Assembly (NCBI GenBank): GCA_017561205.1
Contig: JAFZDL010000027.1
Span: forward strand, 1-38,101
DNA: 38,101 nt
Direction of reading: 5' to 3'
DNA from: Oscillospiraceae bacterium
GTDB taxonomy: Bacteria; Bacillota; Clostridia; Oscillospirales; Oscillospiraceae
Position numbers and translations under genes: made by a program. The notes below the pieces were generated by a model that was not told the origin of the DNA, searched no databases, and was given only the letters and a program-made list of their open reading frames with translations. Shown here piece by piece: positions 14,753 to 21,959 of the stretch. Within the stretch, counting starts at the first letter, position 1. Each line of letters starts with the position of its first letter.

Positions 14753-16870
14753 ATGGAACAGTACATGGATTTTGAGAAAAAAGTACAGCAGGTACATAAG
14801 CCCAACCGGGTAAACCCCGAGGCTCTTAATACCCTCACCGGCATCAAGATCACCCCCGAGTGGAAGATCGCCTGCAAGGCTGAGCCCGGCATCGTGATTG
14901 CTACAGTGGTGGCTGACCTGCAGGATTATTTTAAGGTTTCTATGAATGTGGAGCTGGAGCTGGTAACCGCGGTCGCTCCCGCCCCGAAGACCATTTTCGT
15001 AGCCGTGGACGAGAGTCTGCCCGAGCGGACCTTCACCATCAAGGTCGAGAGCAGCATCATTATTAACGGCGCTGACCCCCGCTACACCGCCCAGGGCTGC
15101 TATGCTTTGGAAGACAAGCTGAATATGAACGAGGCTCCCATCATCGAGCCCGGTGAGACCACTCTGAAAATGCGCTTTTCCATGCGTGACATCAACACCG
15201 GTATGGGTACGGAGTGCTATCCCGAGGGCCACCTGTGTGCCATCGCTCACGCAGGCTTCACCGCCGTGGACCTGGGTATGCACAAGGCTTTGGAAAACCC
15301 CGAGGATGTCAAGCGCGTCAACGGTATTGTGGAAAATGCCGCCAAGTACGGTCTGGATGTTTACGCCTATCCCGACCTGTGGAACACAATGCACCACGAT
15401 GACCCCGGCGCCTTTGAACATTACGATACCACCTACGGTGAGCTGATGAAGCGTTGCCCCGGCCTGAAGGGCTTTATTTTCGTGGGCGAAGCCTGCGAGT
15501 TCCCCTCCAAGGACGAGCGCACTACCGGCAAGAGCTGGCTGGAATCCAAAGAAGACGAGAAAACCAGCCCCGGCTGGTTCCCCTGCCGTGACTATCCCCA
15601 GTTCATCGCCCTGCTGCGGGATGTGATCCGCTCCCACAAGGCCGATGCTGAGATCATCTTCTGGACCTATAACTGGGGCTTTGAGAAGCAGGAGCTCCGG
15701 GAAGAGCTGCTGCGCAATGTCCCCACCGACATCACTGTGATGGCTACCTTCGAAATGTTCGAAGAAATTGATATCGCTCCCAATATCCAAGAGATCACCA
15801 CCGACTACACCCTGTGGCAGATCGGCCCCGGCAAGTACTACACCACCGAGTCCAAGATCGCCCGGGAGCGTGGCATCCGGATGTACTGCATGTCCAACAC
15901 CGGCGGCAACACCTGGGATATCGGCGGCGTACCTTACCTGCCTGCTCCTCAGCGCTGGATCGAGCGTTGGGAGTCCGTGGTGAACACCGAGGAAACCTTC
16001 CGTATGGACGGTATGCGAGAATCCCACAGCTACGGCTACTGGCCCTCCTTCCTGCCGGAAATGGCCAAGTATGCCTTCATGGAGCCCAAGCCCGACCTGC
16101 ACGAGCTGCTGAATAAGCTGATCATCCGTGACTTCGGCAAGGAGAACCTGGAAGCAGTCCTCAAGGCTTACGAGCTGTTCTCCGAGGGTATGAGCCACTG
16201 CGTTTCCACCAACGAAGACCAGTACGGCCCCGCCCGTGTCGGTCCTTCCTATCCTCTGTTCTACAAGTACTGGGAGCTGATTCCCCGCTGCCCCGTAACC
16301 AACGGCAATGTTAACCGGGAAGGCTTCCCCGTTTACACCTACAACCTGGATCGTGTTGAGAAGCTGCAGTACGAAACCGAAGAGTACATCAAGATGGCTC
16401 GTCTGTTCACTGCCGGTGTTACCATTCTGGAAGGCGTCATTGCCAGGATGGAAGGCGCCAAGAAGCAAGACGCTATGCACATCCTGCAGGTGGCTACCTA
16501 CATTCGCAACAACGCCCTAACCATTCATCGCGTTAAGCGCTGGCACTATCTGAAGGGTCAGCTGGGTCTTTACGTGGACGCTGTTCCCACCTGGGTTGGC
16601 GGCCGTAAGAATATGGTGGATGCCAAGAAGGCTGAGAAGCCCCTGGTTCCCGTAGCTGACAAGCGCCCCATCGTGCTGGAGCTGCTGGAGATCATCCAGG
16701 CTGAGATTGAGAACGCCAAAAACACCATTCCTCTGGTGGAGGCAAACTCCCGTCTGGGCTATGAGAAGGAATACGGCTATAGCTGCTGCAAGATGCAGCT
16801 GGAGTGGAAGATCGCTATGGCCGAAAAGACCATCAACGAAGAGCTGCTGCCGTTGCTTGCCGAGTGCTAA
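14753..16870 (+). CDS. Large cytoplasmic glycoside-hydrolase-like protein
   Basis: 705 aa, no signal peptide. The first about 130 residues look like the Glyco_hydro_20b/zincin-like domain that precedes hexosaminidase and related barrels (TIFVAVDESLPERTFTIKVE, GADPRYTAQGCYALED). The middle looks like a TIM barrel: MRFSMRDINTG, AGFTAVDLGMHKAL, YAYPDLWNTMH, GFIFVGEACEF, IIFWTYNWGF, MYCMSNTGGNTWD; a helical C-terminal region follows. A GH20- or GH67-like enzyme on an intracellular amino- or uronosugar is plausible, but catalytic residues cannot be assigned. ATG at 14753 follows GGAGG by 9 bases; ATG at 14738 overlaps it. Strong codon bias. Confidence 0.7.
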   Translation: MEQYMDFEKKVQQVHKPNRVNPEALNTLTGIKITPEWKIACKAEPGIVIATVVADLQDYFKVSMNVELELVTAVAPAPKTIFVAVDESLPERTFTIKVESSIIINGADPRYTAQGCYALEDKLNMNEAPIIEPGETTLKMRFSMRDINTGMGTECYPEGHLCAIAHAGFTAVDLGMHKALENPEDVKRVNGIVENAAKYGLDVYAYPDLWNTMHHDDPGAFEHYDTTYGELMKRCPGLKGFIFVGEACEFPSKDERTTGKSWLESKEDEKTSPGWFPCRDYPQFIALLRDVIRSHKADAEIIFWTYNWGFEKQELREELLRNVPTDITVMATFEMFEEIDIAPNIQEITTDYTLWQIGPGKYYTTESKIARERGIRMYCMSNTGGNTWDIGGVPYLPAPQRWIERWESVVNTEETFRMDGMRESHSYGYWPSFLPEMAKYAFMEPKPDLHELLNKLIIRDFGKENLEAVLKAYELFSEGMSHCVSTNEDQYGPARVGPSYPLFYKYWELIPRCPVTNGNVNREGFPVYTYNLDRVEKLQYETEEYIKMARLFTAGVTILEGVIARMEGAKKQDAMHILQVATYIRNNALTIHRVKRWHYLKGQLGLYVDAVPTWVGGRKNMVDAKKAEKPLVPVADKRPIVLELLEIIQAEIENAKNTIPLVEANSRLGYEKEYGYSCCKMQLEWKIAMAEKTINEELLPLLAEC

Positions 16871-16882
16871 ACGCAACACGCT

Positions 16883-16993
16883 TGTCATCCTGAGTAAGCG
16901 AAGCGCATCGAAGGATCTTCGTGCTAAATATCTGCTTAGCAATAATGATAATGCGTAGATTCTTCGGCTCGCCATGCTCGCTTAGAATGACAG
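16883..16993. repeat. Dispersed palindromic repeat, family A, copy 2
   Basis: TGTCATCCTGAG ... GATCTTCG ... GCGTAGATTCTTCGG ... AGAATGACAG. Lies between the glycosidase-like gene and a terminator. Confidence 0.9.
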
Positions 16994-17008
16994 ACTTTCA
17001 GAAATGTC

Positions 17009-17036
17009 AAAGTCCCCGGATCTCACCGGGGACTTT
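17009..17036 (+). terminator. Terminator after the glycosidase-like gene
   Basis: An 11-bp stem (17009-17019 with 17026-17036), loop ATCTCA, T5 tail. Confidence 0.9.
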
Positions 17037-17042
17037 TTCTGT

Positions 17043-17071
17043 TTGCATTTTCCCCCATTAGGAAGTATAAT
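17043..17071 (+). promoter_or_regulatory. Promoter of the HIT gene
   Basis: -35 TTGCAT (17043-17048), 17-bp spacer, perfect -10 TATAAT (17066-17071), 31 bp before the ATG with AAAGGAGGATC between. Confidence 0.82.
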
Positions 17072-17102
17072 ATGCCTATATAATTCAAAGGAGGATCATT
17101 CT

Positions 17103-17522
17103 ATGAAAGGTCAAAACTGCGGTTACTGCATGGGCGGTGAGATTCTGGCCGGCTTTGGCATCAAAATCTGCGACCTGCAGGCGAGCCAACTGATCCTGTT
17201 CAAGGAGCAGAGCCACCCCGGCCGTGTGATCGTGGCCTACAAGGATCACGTCAGCGAGCTGGTTGACATTGACCCCGAAGAAAGAGCTCTGTTTATGGAG
17301 GACATTGCCAAGGCTGCCAATGCCATTCACAAGGTCTTTAACCCCGACAAGGTAAACTACGGCGCCTACGGCGACGGTGGCTGCCACCTCCACTTCCACC
17401 TGGTTCCCAAGTACAAGGACAATTTTGAGTGGGGTACGCCCTTTGCCATGAACCCCCAAAAGACCTACCTGAGCGATGCCGAATACGAAGCAATGATCGA
17501 AAAAATCAAAGCTGCTCTGTAA
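17103..17522 (+). CDS. HIT-family nucleotide hydrolase
   Basis: 139 aa histidine-triad protein, likely a nucleoside phosphoramidate or dinucleotide hydrolase. Seen: CGYC near the N-terminus (possible zinc pair), RVIVAYKDHVSELVD, and the active-site HLHFHLVPK (HxHxHxx, about residues 98-106). ATG at 17103 follows AAAGGAGG; an extension to 17004 runs through the terminator and promoter and is rejected. Confidence 0.93.
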   Translation: MKGQNCGYCMGGEILAGFGIKICDLQASQLILFKEQSHPGRVIVAYKDHVSELVDIDPEERALFMEDIAKAANAIHKVFNPDKVNYGAYGDGGCHLHFHLVPKYKDNFEWGTPFAMNPQKTYLSDAEYEAMIEKIKAAL

Positions 17523-17544
17523 AACAAATACCCACGACAGATTG

Positions 17545-17604
17545 ATAGGATCCCCCTAAAGCAGACCAAGGAAATATCCAAAGTCTATTTTAGAGGGATC
17601 CTAT
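17545..17604 (+). terminator. Large hairpin after the HIT gene
   Basis: A 16-bp stem with one mismatch (17545-17560 with 17589-17604) around a 28-base loop that can pair partly with itself. It sits between convergent genes and probably ends both transcripts. Confidence 0.7.
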
Positions 17605-17628
17605 TATTATTCGCTCCCCACTTTACAT

Positions 17629-17811
17629 TTACATTGCACCGTTGGCAAGAGTCTCCACCAACGCGTACATTTCCTCTTCCGAGTGGACATTGTGTGCTTT
17701 GTTCAGAATGTCCCGCTTTTGGGATTCAGATAAATGGGCATAGCGGTTCATAGCCGCGGTGTTAGCCGACAGTGCCAAACCAAAACCAATAGGAACTTGA
17801 TGGAAATCCAT
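17629..17811 (-). CDS. 60-residue protein of unknown function
   Basis: Starts MDFHQVPIGFGLALSANT behind AAGGAG. A short hydrophobic-glycine N-terminus, then a helical charged body (SESQKRDILNKAHNVHSEEEMY). It resembles small proteins common in clostridial genomes, but I know no function. A longer form to 17877 would start within a dispersed repeat and is rejected. Confidence 0.7.
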   Translation of the reverse strand: MDFHQVPIGFGLALSANTAAMNRYAHLSESQKRDILNKAHNVHSEEEMYALVETLANGAM

Positions 17812-17835
17812 AATTTTTCTCCTTTTCAAAAAGTA

Positions 17836-17951
17836 TGTCATTCTGAGCGAGCGTAGCGAGTCGAAGAATCTACGCAATTCTTATCTGGGATGCACACAAT
17901 TGGTGCGAAGATCCTTCGACTCCGGGCATTGCCCTCCGCTCAGGATGACAG
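17836..17951. repeat. Dispersed palindromic repeat, family A, copy 3 (reverse)
   Basis: Opposite orientation to most copies: TGTCATTCTGAGCGAGC ... GAAGATCCTTCGACTCC ... CTCAGGATGACAG. Lies between the 60-residue gene and the spoIVB fragment. Confidence 0.9.
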
Positions 17952-17960
17952 GTGCTGCGG

Positions 17961-18083
17961 TCAGGCAGCTGCGTCTAGCATATTTTCTATAAATATGCCG
18001 TATCCCGTTGTGGGGTCGTTGACGAGAACGTGAGTCACAGCGCCAACCAGCTTGCCGTCTTGGATAATCGGTGAGCCGGACAC
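17961..18083 (-). pseudogene. spoIVB: Displaced 3' end of spoIVB
   Basis: On the minus strand this encodes [20 protein letters not shown] and on to ENMLDAAA and a stop. It matches the C-terminus of the intact SpoIVB at 26919 in 34 of 38 residues while differing at most third codon positions. There is no 5' part: homology ends exactly at the bases GACA (18079-18082), where the intact gene's element-supplied end also begins. Read as the original chromosomal 3' end, cut off when the element inserted. Confidence 0.88.
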
Positions 18084-18105
18084 GAGTGTGTCAATATAGG
18101 ACCAA
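18062..18105. other. Left attachment junction of the element
   Basis: Core GACA at 18079-18082. To its left is spoIVB 3' sequence; to its right the element end, which starts CGAGTGTGTCAATATAGG. GACAC/GTGTC form a short imperfect palindrome, as serine-recombinase sites often do. Confidence 0.75.
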
Positions 18106-18264
18106 CATCTTTTTTAGGAAATTTTATCTGTTTTTGTCGAAAAAACCGCCTAAACAAGCCACTTTTAAGACACACAAACTTATTTTAACCTCAAAATCGA
18201 AAAATTATTGAATGATTGGGGAACTAAAAACAGACGAGTGTGTGATAATAGGACCAACACTCTT
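18081..18264. repeat. Direct repeat of the element end
   Basis: ACGAGTGTGTCAATATAGG... at 18082 and ACGAGTGTGTGATAATAGG... at 18234 agree in 23 of 26 bases, 152 bp apart in direct orientation. The stretch between is AT-rich and non-coding, with one TGTCGAA at 18135. The second copy is not next to spoIVB sequence. Confidence 0.7.
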
Positions 18265-18275
18265 CTACCCTTTAA

Positions 18276-18315
18276 ATACAAATAGCAGCAAGTTCTCACC
18301 TGCTGCTATTTGTAT
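18276..18315 (-). terminator. Terminator of the surface-protein operon
   Basis: A perfect 15-bp stem (18276-18290 with 18301-18315), loop of 10, followed on the minus strand by TTTAAA. 13 bp past the stop. Confidence 0.85.
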
Positions 18316-18327
18316 GGTTCATTATAT

Positions 18328-21300
18328 TTATACAAGAGATTTTTTCTTTTTGAGAACGAGTACAGCCAGGAGAACGTTACCGAGAAGTGCAAGACTCGCA
18401 ATCACAATCGCAACGACTGTAACTGTATCTACACCTTCTGCTTCGGTGACGTTACCGGAGCCTACGGGAATGCTGTCATCTGCGGCAGCTTTCACACCGG
18501 TGTCGGTTTCCCCGATCCACCAATTGCCATTCTCACCGATAAACGGTGTCAGACCGTCCTTACCGTCAGCGCCGTCTTTGCCGTTTTCTCCGTCCTTACC
18601 ATTAGCACCATCCTTACCGTTGGTTACGGTAAATGTATAGGTCTTGCCGTTGGTCAGAGTAACGGTATATGTATCCACATTGCCGTTGGTAGCTGTCTTT
18701 TCGATTTTAGCAATTCCTACGCCGTCAGCGCCGGTATCGCCCTTATCGCCTTTATCACCCTTGATGCCGTTGGCATCTACACCGGTGTCGGTATCACCGA
18801 TCCACCAGTTGCCGTTTGTTCCGATATACGGAATATGACCCTTGGCTGCATCAATGGCTTCCTGCTTGGCCTTTGCGATGGCATCTTCCAGCTCAGTCTT
18901 CAAAGCGGCATCGGCGGCAATATAATTGTCTTTGGCGTTCTGAAGCGCAGTGATGGCATTTTGCAGGTTTGCAATCGCGGCATTTACAGTAGCGGTATCC
19001 GCCTTGTTATCGAGCGCGGCTTGCAGCTCTGCTTTTGCGGCATCTACAAGATCCTTTGCAGCATCCACCGCCTCGTCCTTGGCGGTAATAATGGCTGCAT
19101 TCAAGGTCGTTACCGCACTGTCGGTATATGCCTTAGCGGTAGCTTCTGCCGTTGCAATGGCAGCGTTTAACTCACTGACCTTTGTGTTAAGAGTTCCGAT
19201 GTCTGCCTTACCGTTGATCGCATCTTGAAGCTCTGCCTTTGCATTGTTTACAAGAGCTTCGGCGGCGGAGATCGCAGCGGCCTGCGCGGTGCTGATCTTG
19301 CCCTCAAGCTCGGTTTTCAGAGCCGTATCTTTTTCGTCTGCGTAGGTCTTTGCAGCAGTCTGGGCTGCAGTAATTGCGGCATTAAGCTCACTAACCTTCT
19401 GATTTAAGGTTGCTGTGTCTGCCTTGTTTGCAATTGCCGCATTGAGCGCTGCAACGGCGGCATCCAATTCCTGCTTAGCAGTTTCCAAGGCAGAAACCTT
19501 GCCTTCAAGAACTGCGATTTTGTCCTCGATATCATCTATTCTTGCATTTGCAGCCGCAAGCTCTGCCTCGAGACTCTGAACGGCTAATTTAAGATTGGCA
19601 ATATCAGTGCCCTGTGTACCGGTAAGGGTTTTCAGTGCGTTGATTGCATCCTGCGCCTTGGTTTTCCATGTCTTAAGATCCGCAATATCACTCTTGAGTG
19701 TTCCAACGTCACTTGTGTTGGTGTTAATCTTGCTGTTTGCATCGGCAAGACCTGCCTCAAGGTCTTGCACACGGGTTGTCAGCGCAGCGATCGCAGCATT
19801 GACGGTAGCCGTAGCGGAGTTAATGGCATTCGTCAGTTCTGCCTTTGTTGCGTAATCATTTGTGAGCTTGCTGCTTAAATCGGTAAGTGAAGCGTTGAGC
19901 GTGGCAAGGTCGGCAGTAAGCTGGGCTACCTTGCTTGCATTGGTGGAAATATTACTCTTAGCTGCGGCAAGCTCGCTTTCAAGTGTTTCCACTCTGCTTG
20001 TCAGATCACTTATAGCAGTATGGATAAGATTATCTGCGGTTTCGATTTTGGTATTCAACTCGTTTTTGAGAGCCGTGTCAGCATCCTCATAATCATCAAT
20101 TTGCTCAAGCAAGGTCTGAATATTGGTCTTTGCGGTATTCAAATCAGTAATTGCCTGTGCAAGAGTAGCGGCATCTGCTTTGCCTGCCAAAGCGGAATTT
20201 ACAGCATCAATTTTACCCTGCAGTTCTGCCTTTGCGGCATCGATCTTATTGTTCAACTCCGCTTTATCGTCCTCGTAGTCGGCGAACTTTGCATAGATGG
20301 TGGTAGTAGTGTTGGTGATAGCATCACTGAAATTAAATTCGGTGTAAAACCATTTGTCTTTATACCAACCGACCAAAACCTTGCCTGCAAATACGGGGGT
20401 AGGAGGCGTAACGGTTTCACCGCGCAAAACCGTCTTGGTTTCGCTGCCCAGTGTGCCATAGTCAAAGGTAACGGTGTACTGAAATTTCAGTGCAAGGTTT
20501 TCGCCGTCTACCGCTATACCATAAGTGCTGCTGTCGCTTACAAACTTATCGATATAGGCAGCACCGCCGGTAGTGAAAGTGCCGACGTTATATGATTGCA
20601 TCGTGACACCGATAGATGCATCCTCACAGGTCAGCGCACCTGCCACAGTGACTGTTTTATCGCTTGGCAGAAAGATATTATTGGGGGTGAGATTACCCGC
20701 GGGGCCTTTCGTATTGTCGATAATCTTGCTATTACCGGACAGCTTTAAGGTTCCGTTGTTGTACACACCACCGCCGTCAGAGCCGGCAGTGTTGTCACTT
20801 ACGGTGACATTTTCCATAGTAAAGGTGCCGCCGCCACGGATGTACACACCGCCGCCGTTATTCGTGGCGTCGTTGCCGCTTACGGTGCTGTTTTCCATGG
20901 TGACGGTGCCGTAGCTGTACACACCGCCGCCGTTATTCGTGGCGTCGTTGCCGCTGATGGTGCCGCCATACATAGTGACGGTGCCGCCGTAGTTGTACAC
21001 ACCGCCACCGTCACCATTCGCCCCATACCCGGTAGCGCTGTTATTGCTGATGGTGCCTCCGTACATAGTGAATGTGCCGTTGATGTACACACCGCCGCCG
21101 CCTGTTGAAGAAGTGAAGCCGGAAATAGCACCGTCTGTGCCGCAGTCGGTCAGCACAAAGGTTGCGCCGCTGTTCACTGTAATCGCGCTGCCTGTGAAAC
21201 TATCAGCGGGGCTGATAGTTTTTCCGTTCAGGCAGAGGTAGAGGGTGTAGCCGTTTGCTACGGTCAGCTTGCTGTTGCGCTCTGCATTTGCAGACAGATA

Positions 21301-21594
21301 GACGTACGCCGTCTTGTTCGAATCGTATGGAATGGCATCTGTGCCGTTCCACGCAGTCCACTCTACATCTTTACAATCGGAGTGGACACTCTCCTGCTCA
21401 CCGCAGACACAGTGATTGGTATGAATGCCTGCCGCAAAAACGGCAACGGGCACCATTGCCACAACCAAAGCTGCCGCAACGCAAAGGGCCACTGCCTTCT
21501 TGGGCAGCTTTTTACAACCGATGGCGGCTGACTCTGCCAAGAGCAGCAGAGCGCTCAGCCACAATTTCAATATTTCTTTCCAATTCTTCTTCAT
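18328..21594 (-). CDS. Large modular cell-surface protein (adhesin-like)
   Basis: 1,088 aa. Residues 1-54 form an unusual long secretion signal with two hydrophobic stretches ending VAVFAAG. About 60-330: parallel beta-helix with repeated GGGVYNYGGTVTMYGGTISG-type units. About 355-430: an InlB/Flg_new-like repeat (TVTFDYG...VLVGWYKD). About 435-915: long Ala-rich coiled coil with GKADxxTL heptad blocks. Two GNWWIGxTDTGV modules (928 and 1023) bracket collagen-like GDKGDKGDTGADG and GKDGANGKDGENG runs and a small beta module. 1058-1081: membrane helix, then KKKKSLV. No LPxTG, so membrane-anchored. Role as adhesin or stalk is inferred. Starts 12 bp after the cysteine-rich gene. Confidence 0.85.
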   Translation of the reverse strand: MKKNWKEILKLWLSALLLLAESAAIGCKKLPKKAVALCVAAALVVAMVPVAVFAAGIHTNHCVCGEQESVHSDCKDVEWTAWNGTDAIPYDSNKTAYVYLSANAERNSKLTVANGYTLYLCLNGKTISPADSFTGSAITVNSGATFVLTDCGTDGAISGFTSSTGGGGVYINGTFTMYGGTISNNSATGYGANGDGGGVYNYGGTVTMYGGTISGNDATNNGGGVYSYGTVTMENSTVSGNDATNNGGGVYIRGGGTFTMENVTVSDNTAGSDGGGVYNNGTLKLSGNSKIIDNTKGPAGNLTPNNIFLPSDKTVTVAGALTCEDASIGVTMQSYNVGTFTTGGAAYIDKFVSDSSTYGIAVDGENLALKFQYTVTFDYGTLGSETKTVLRGETVTPPTPVFAGKVLVGWYKDKWFYTEFNFSDAITNTTTTIYAKFADYEDDKAELNNKIDAAKAELQGKIDAVNSALAGKADAATLAQAITDLNTAKTNIQTLLEQIDDYEDADTALKNELNTKIETADNLIHTAISDLTSRVETLESELAAAKSNISTNASKVAQLTADLATLNASLTDLSSKLTNDYATKAELTNAINSATATVNAAIAALTTRVQDLEAGLADANSKINTNTSDVGTLKSDIADLKTWKTKAQDAINALKTLTGTQGTDIANLKLAVQSLEAELAAANARIDDIEDKIAVLEGKVSALETAKQELDAAVAALNAAIANKADTATLNQKVSELNAAITAAQTAAKTYADEKDTALKTELEGKISTAQAAAISAAEALVNNAKAELQDAINGKADIGTLNTKVSELNAAIATAEATAKAYTDSAVTTLNAAIITAKDEAVDAAKDLVDAAKAELQAALDNKADTATVNAAIANLQNAITALQNAKDNYIAADAALKTELEDAIAKAKQEAIDAAKGHIPYIGTNGNWWIGDTDTGVDANGIKGDKGDKGDTGADGVGIAKIEKTATNGNVDTYTVTLTNGKTYTFTVTNGKDGANGKDGENGKDGADGKDGLTPFIGENGNWWIGETDTGVKAAADDSIPVGSGNVTEAEGVDTVTVVAIVIASLALLGNVLLAVLVLKKKKSLV

Positions 21595-21606
21595 AACACT
21601 TACCTC

Positions 21607-21807
21607 TCAATCGTTTGTGCTTAAGGGATACCGACAGATTCCGGTCTTGGGGAGTTTATCACTGTTAAGGTCGTACTTAGCATACTTACAAAACCAACAA
21701 ATTGGTTCTATTGCCAGGATACTTCGCCGTCCCTCAAAACAAGAACAGGTGGTATAACGGGTAATTTCTTTGTCCTTGTACGGACAAGTTTCCTGCGATT
21801 TTTCCAT
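21607..21807 (-). CDS. Small cysteine-rich protein, first gene of the adhesin operon
   Basis: 66 aa starting MEKSQETCPYKDKEITRYT behind AAGGAGAGG. Cysteines fall as C..C-S-C, C-W-F-C and a final C, suggesting a zinc- or disulfide-stabilised knuckle. It has no signal peptide. It is the promoter-proximal gene of the LytTR-type promoter, ending 12 bp before the surface protein, so both are made together. It could help assembly or regulation; I recognise no family. Confidence 0.75.
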   Translation of the reverse strand: MEKSQETCPYKDKEITRYTTCSCFEGRRSILAIEPICWFCKYAKYDLNSDKLPKTGICRYPLSTND

Positions 21808-21837
21808 AGGACCTCTCCTTTGCGACGGGTTTGCTAT

Positions 21838-21866
21838 ATTATAGCAAGCAGACGGTAAAAAGACCG
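21838..21866 (-). promoter_or_regulatory. Activator-type promoter of the adhesin operon
   Basis: Minus strand: perfect -10 TATAAT (21838-21843) but a poor -35 (CGGTCT, 21861-21866, 17-bp spacer). A weak -35 directly next to regulator repeats is typical of activator-dependent promoters. Confidence 0.75.
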
Positions 21867-21868
21867 TT

Positions 21869-21906
21869 TTTGGCGTGATTGGTAGCAAATTTGGCGTGAT
21901 TGGTAG
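21869..21906 (-). promoter_or_regulatory. Tandem LytTR-type operator
   Basis: CTACCAATCACGCCAAA occurs twice in direct orientation (21890-21906 and 21869-21885 on the minus strand), with exactly 21-bp period, the inner copy ending 2 bp from the -35. LytTR regulators (AgrA, ComE, VirR type) bind direct repeats about two helical turns apart just upstream of a weak -35. Confidence 0.78.
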
Positions 21907-21919
21907 GTAAACGCAAAAA

Positions 21920-21945
21920 ATCCCCCGATTTTTACATCGGGGGAT
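21920..21945 (-). terminator. Terminator of the regulator-kinase genes
   Basis: A perfect 10-bp stem ATCCCCCGAT / ATCGGGGGAT with T6 on the minus strand. It separates the kinase gene from the adhesin promoter. Confidence 0.92.
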
Positions 21946-21959
21946 GGCTCAAAAAACGA

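Noticed and set aside
14663-16480. A 605-codon minus-strand frame opposite the glycosidase-like gene
   Set aside because: Mirror frame produced by strong codon bias; the plus-strand protein has a good ribosome-binding site and family motifs.
17961-18083. spoIVB fragment as a leftover of a simple gene duplication
   Set aside because: The match stops exactly at the GACA core beside the element end, and the element's recombinase borders the other spoIVB end; duplication would not explain both.
18212-20595. Several long plus-strand open frames opposite the surface-protein gene
   Set aside because: They result from the repetitive Ala/Thr-rich composition of the minus-strand gene and lack ribosome-binding sites.
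20800-21080. Regularly spaced repeats resembling a CRISPR array
   Set aside because: They are the in-frame beta-helix repeats of the surface protein and encode GGGVYN...GGTISG units; no spacers or cas genes.
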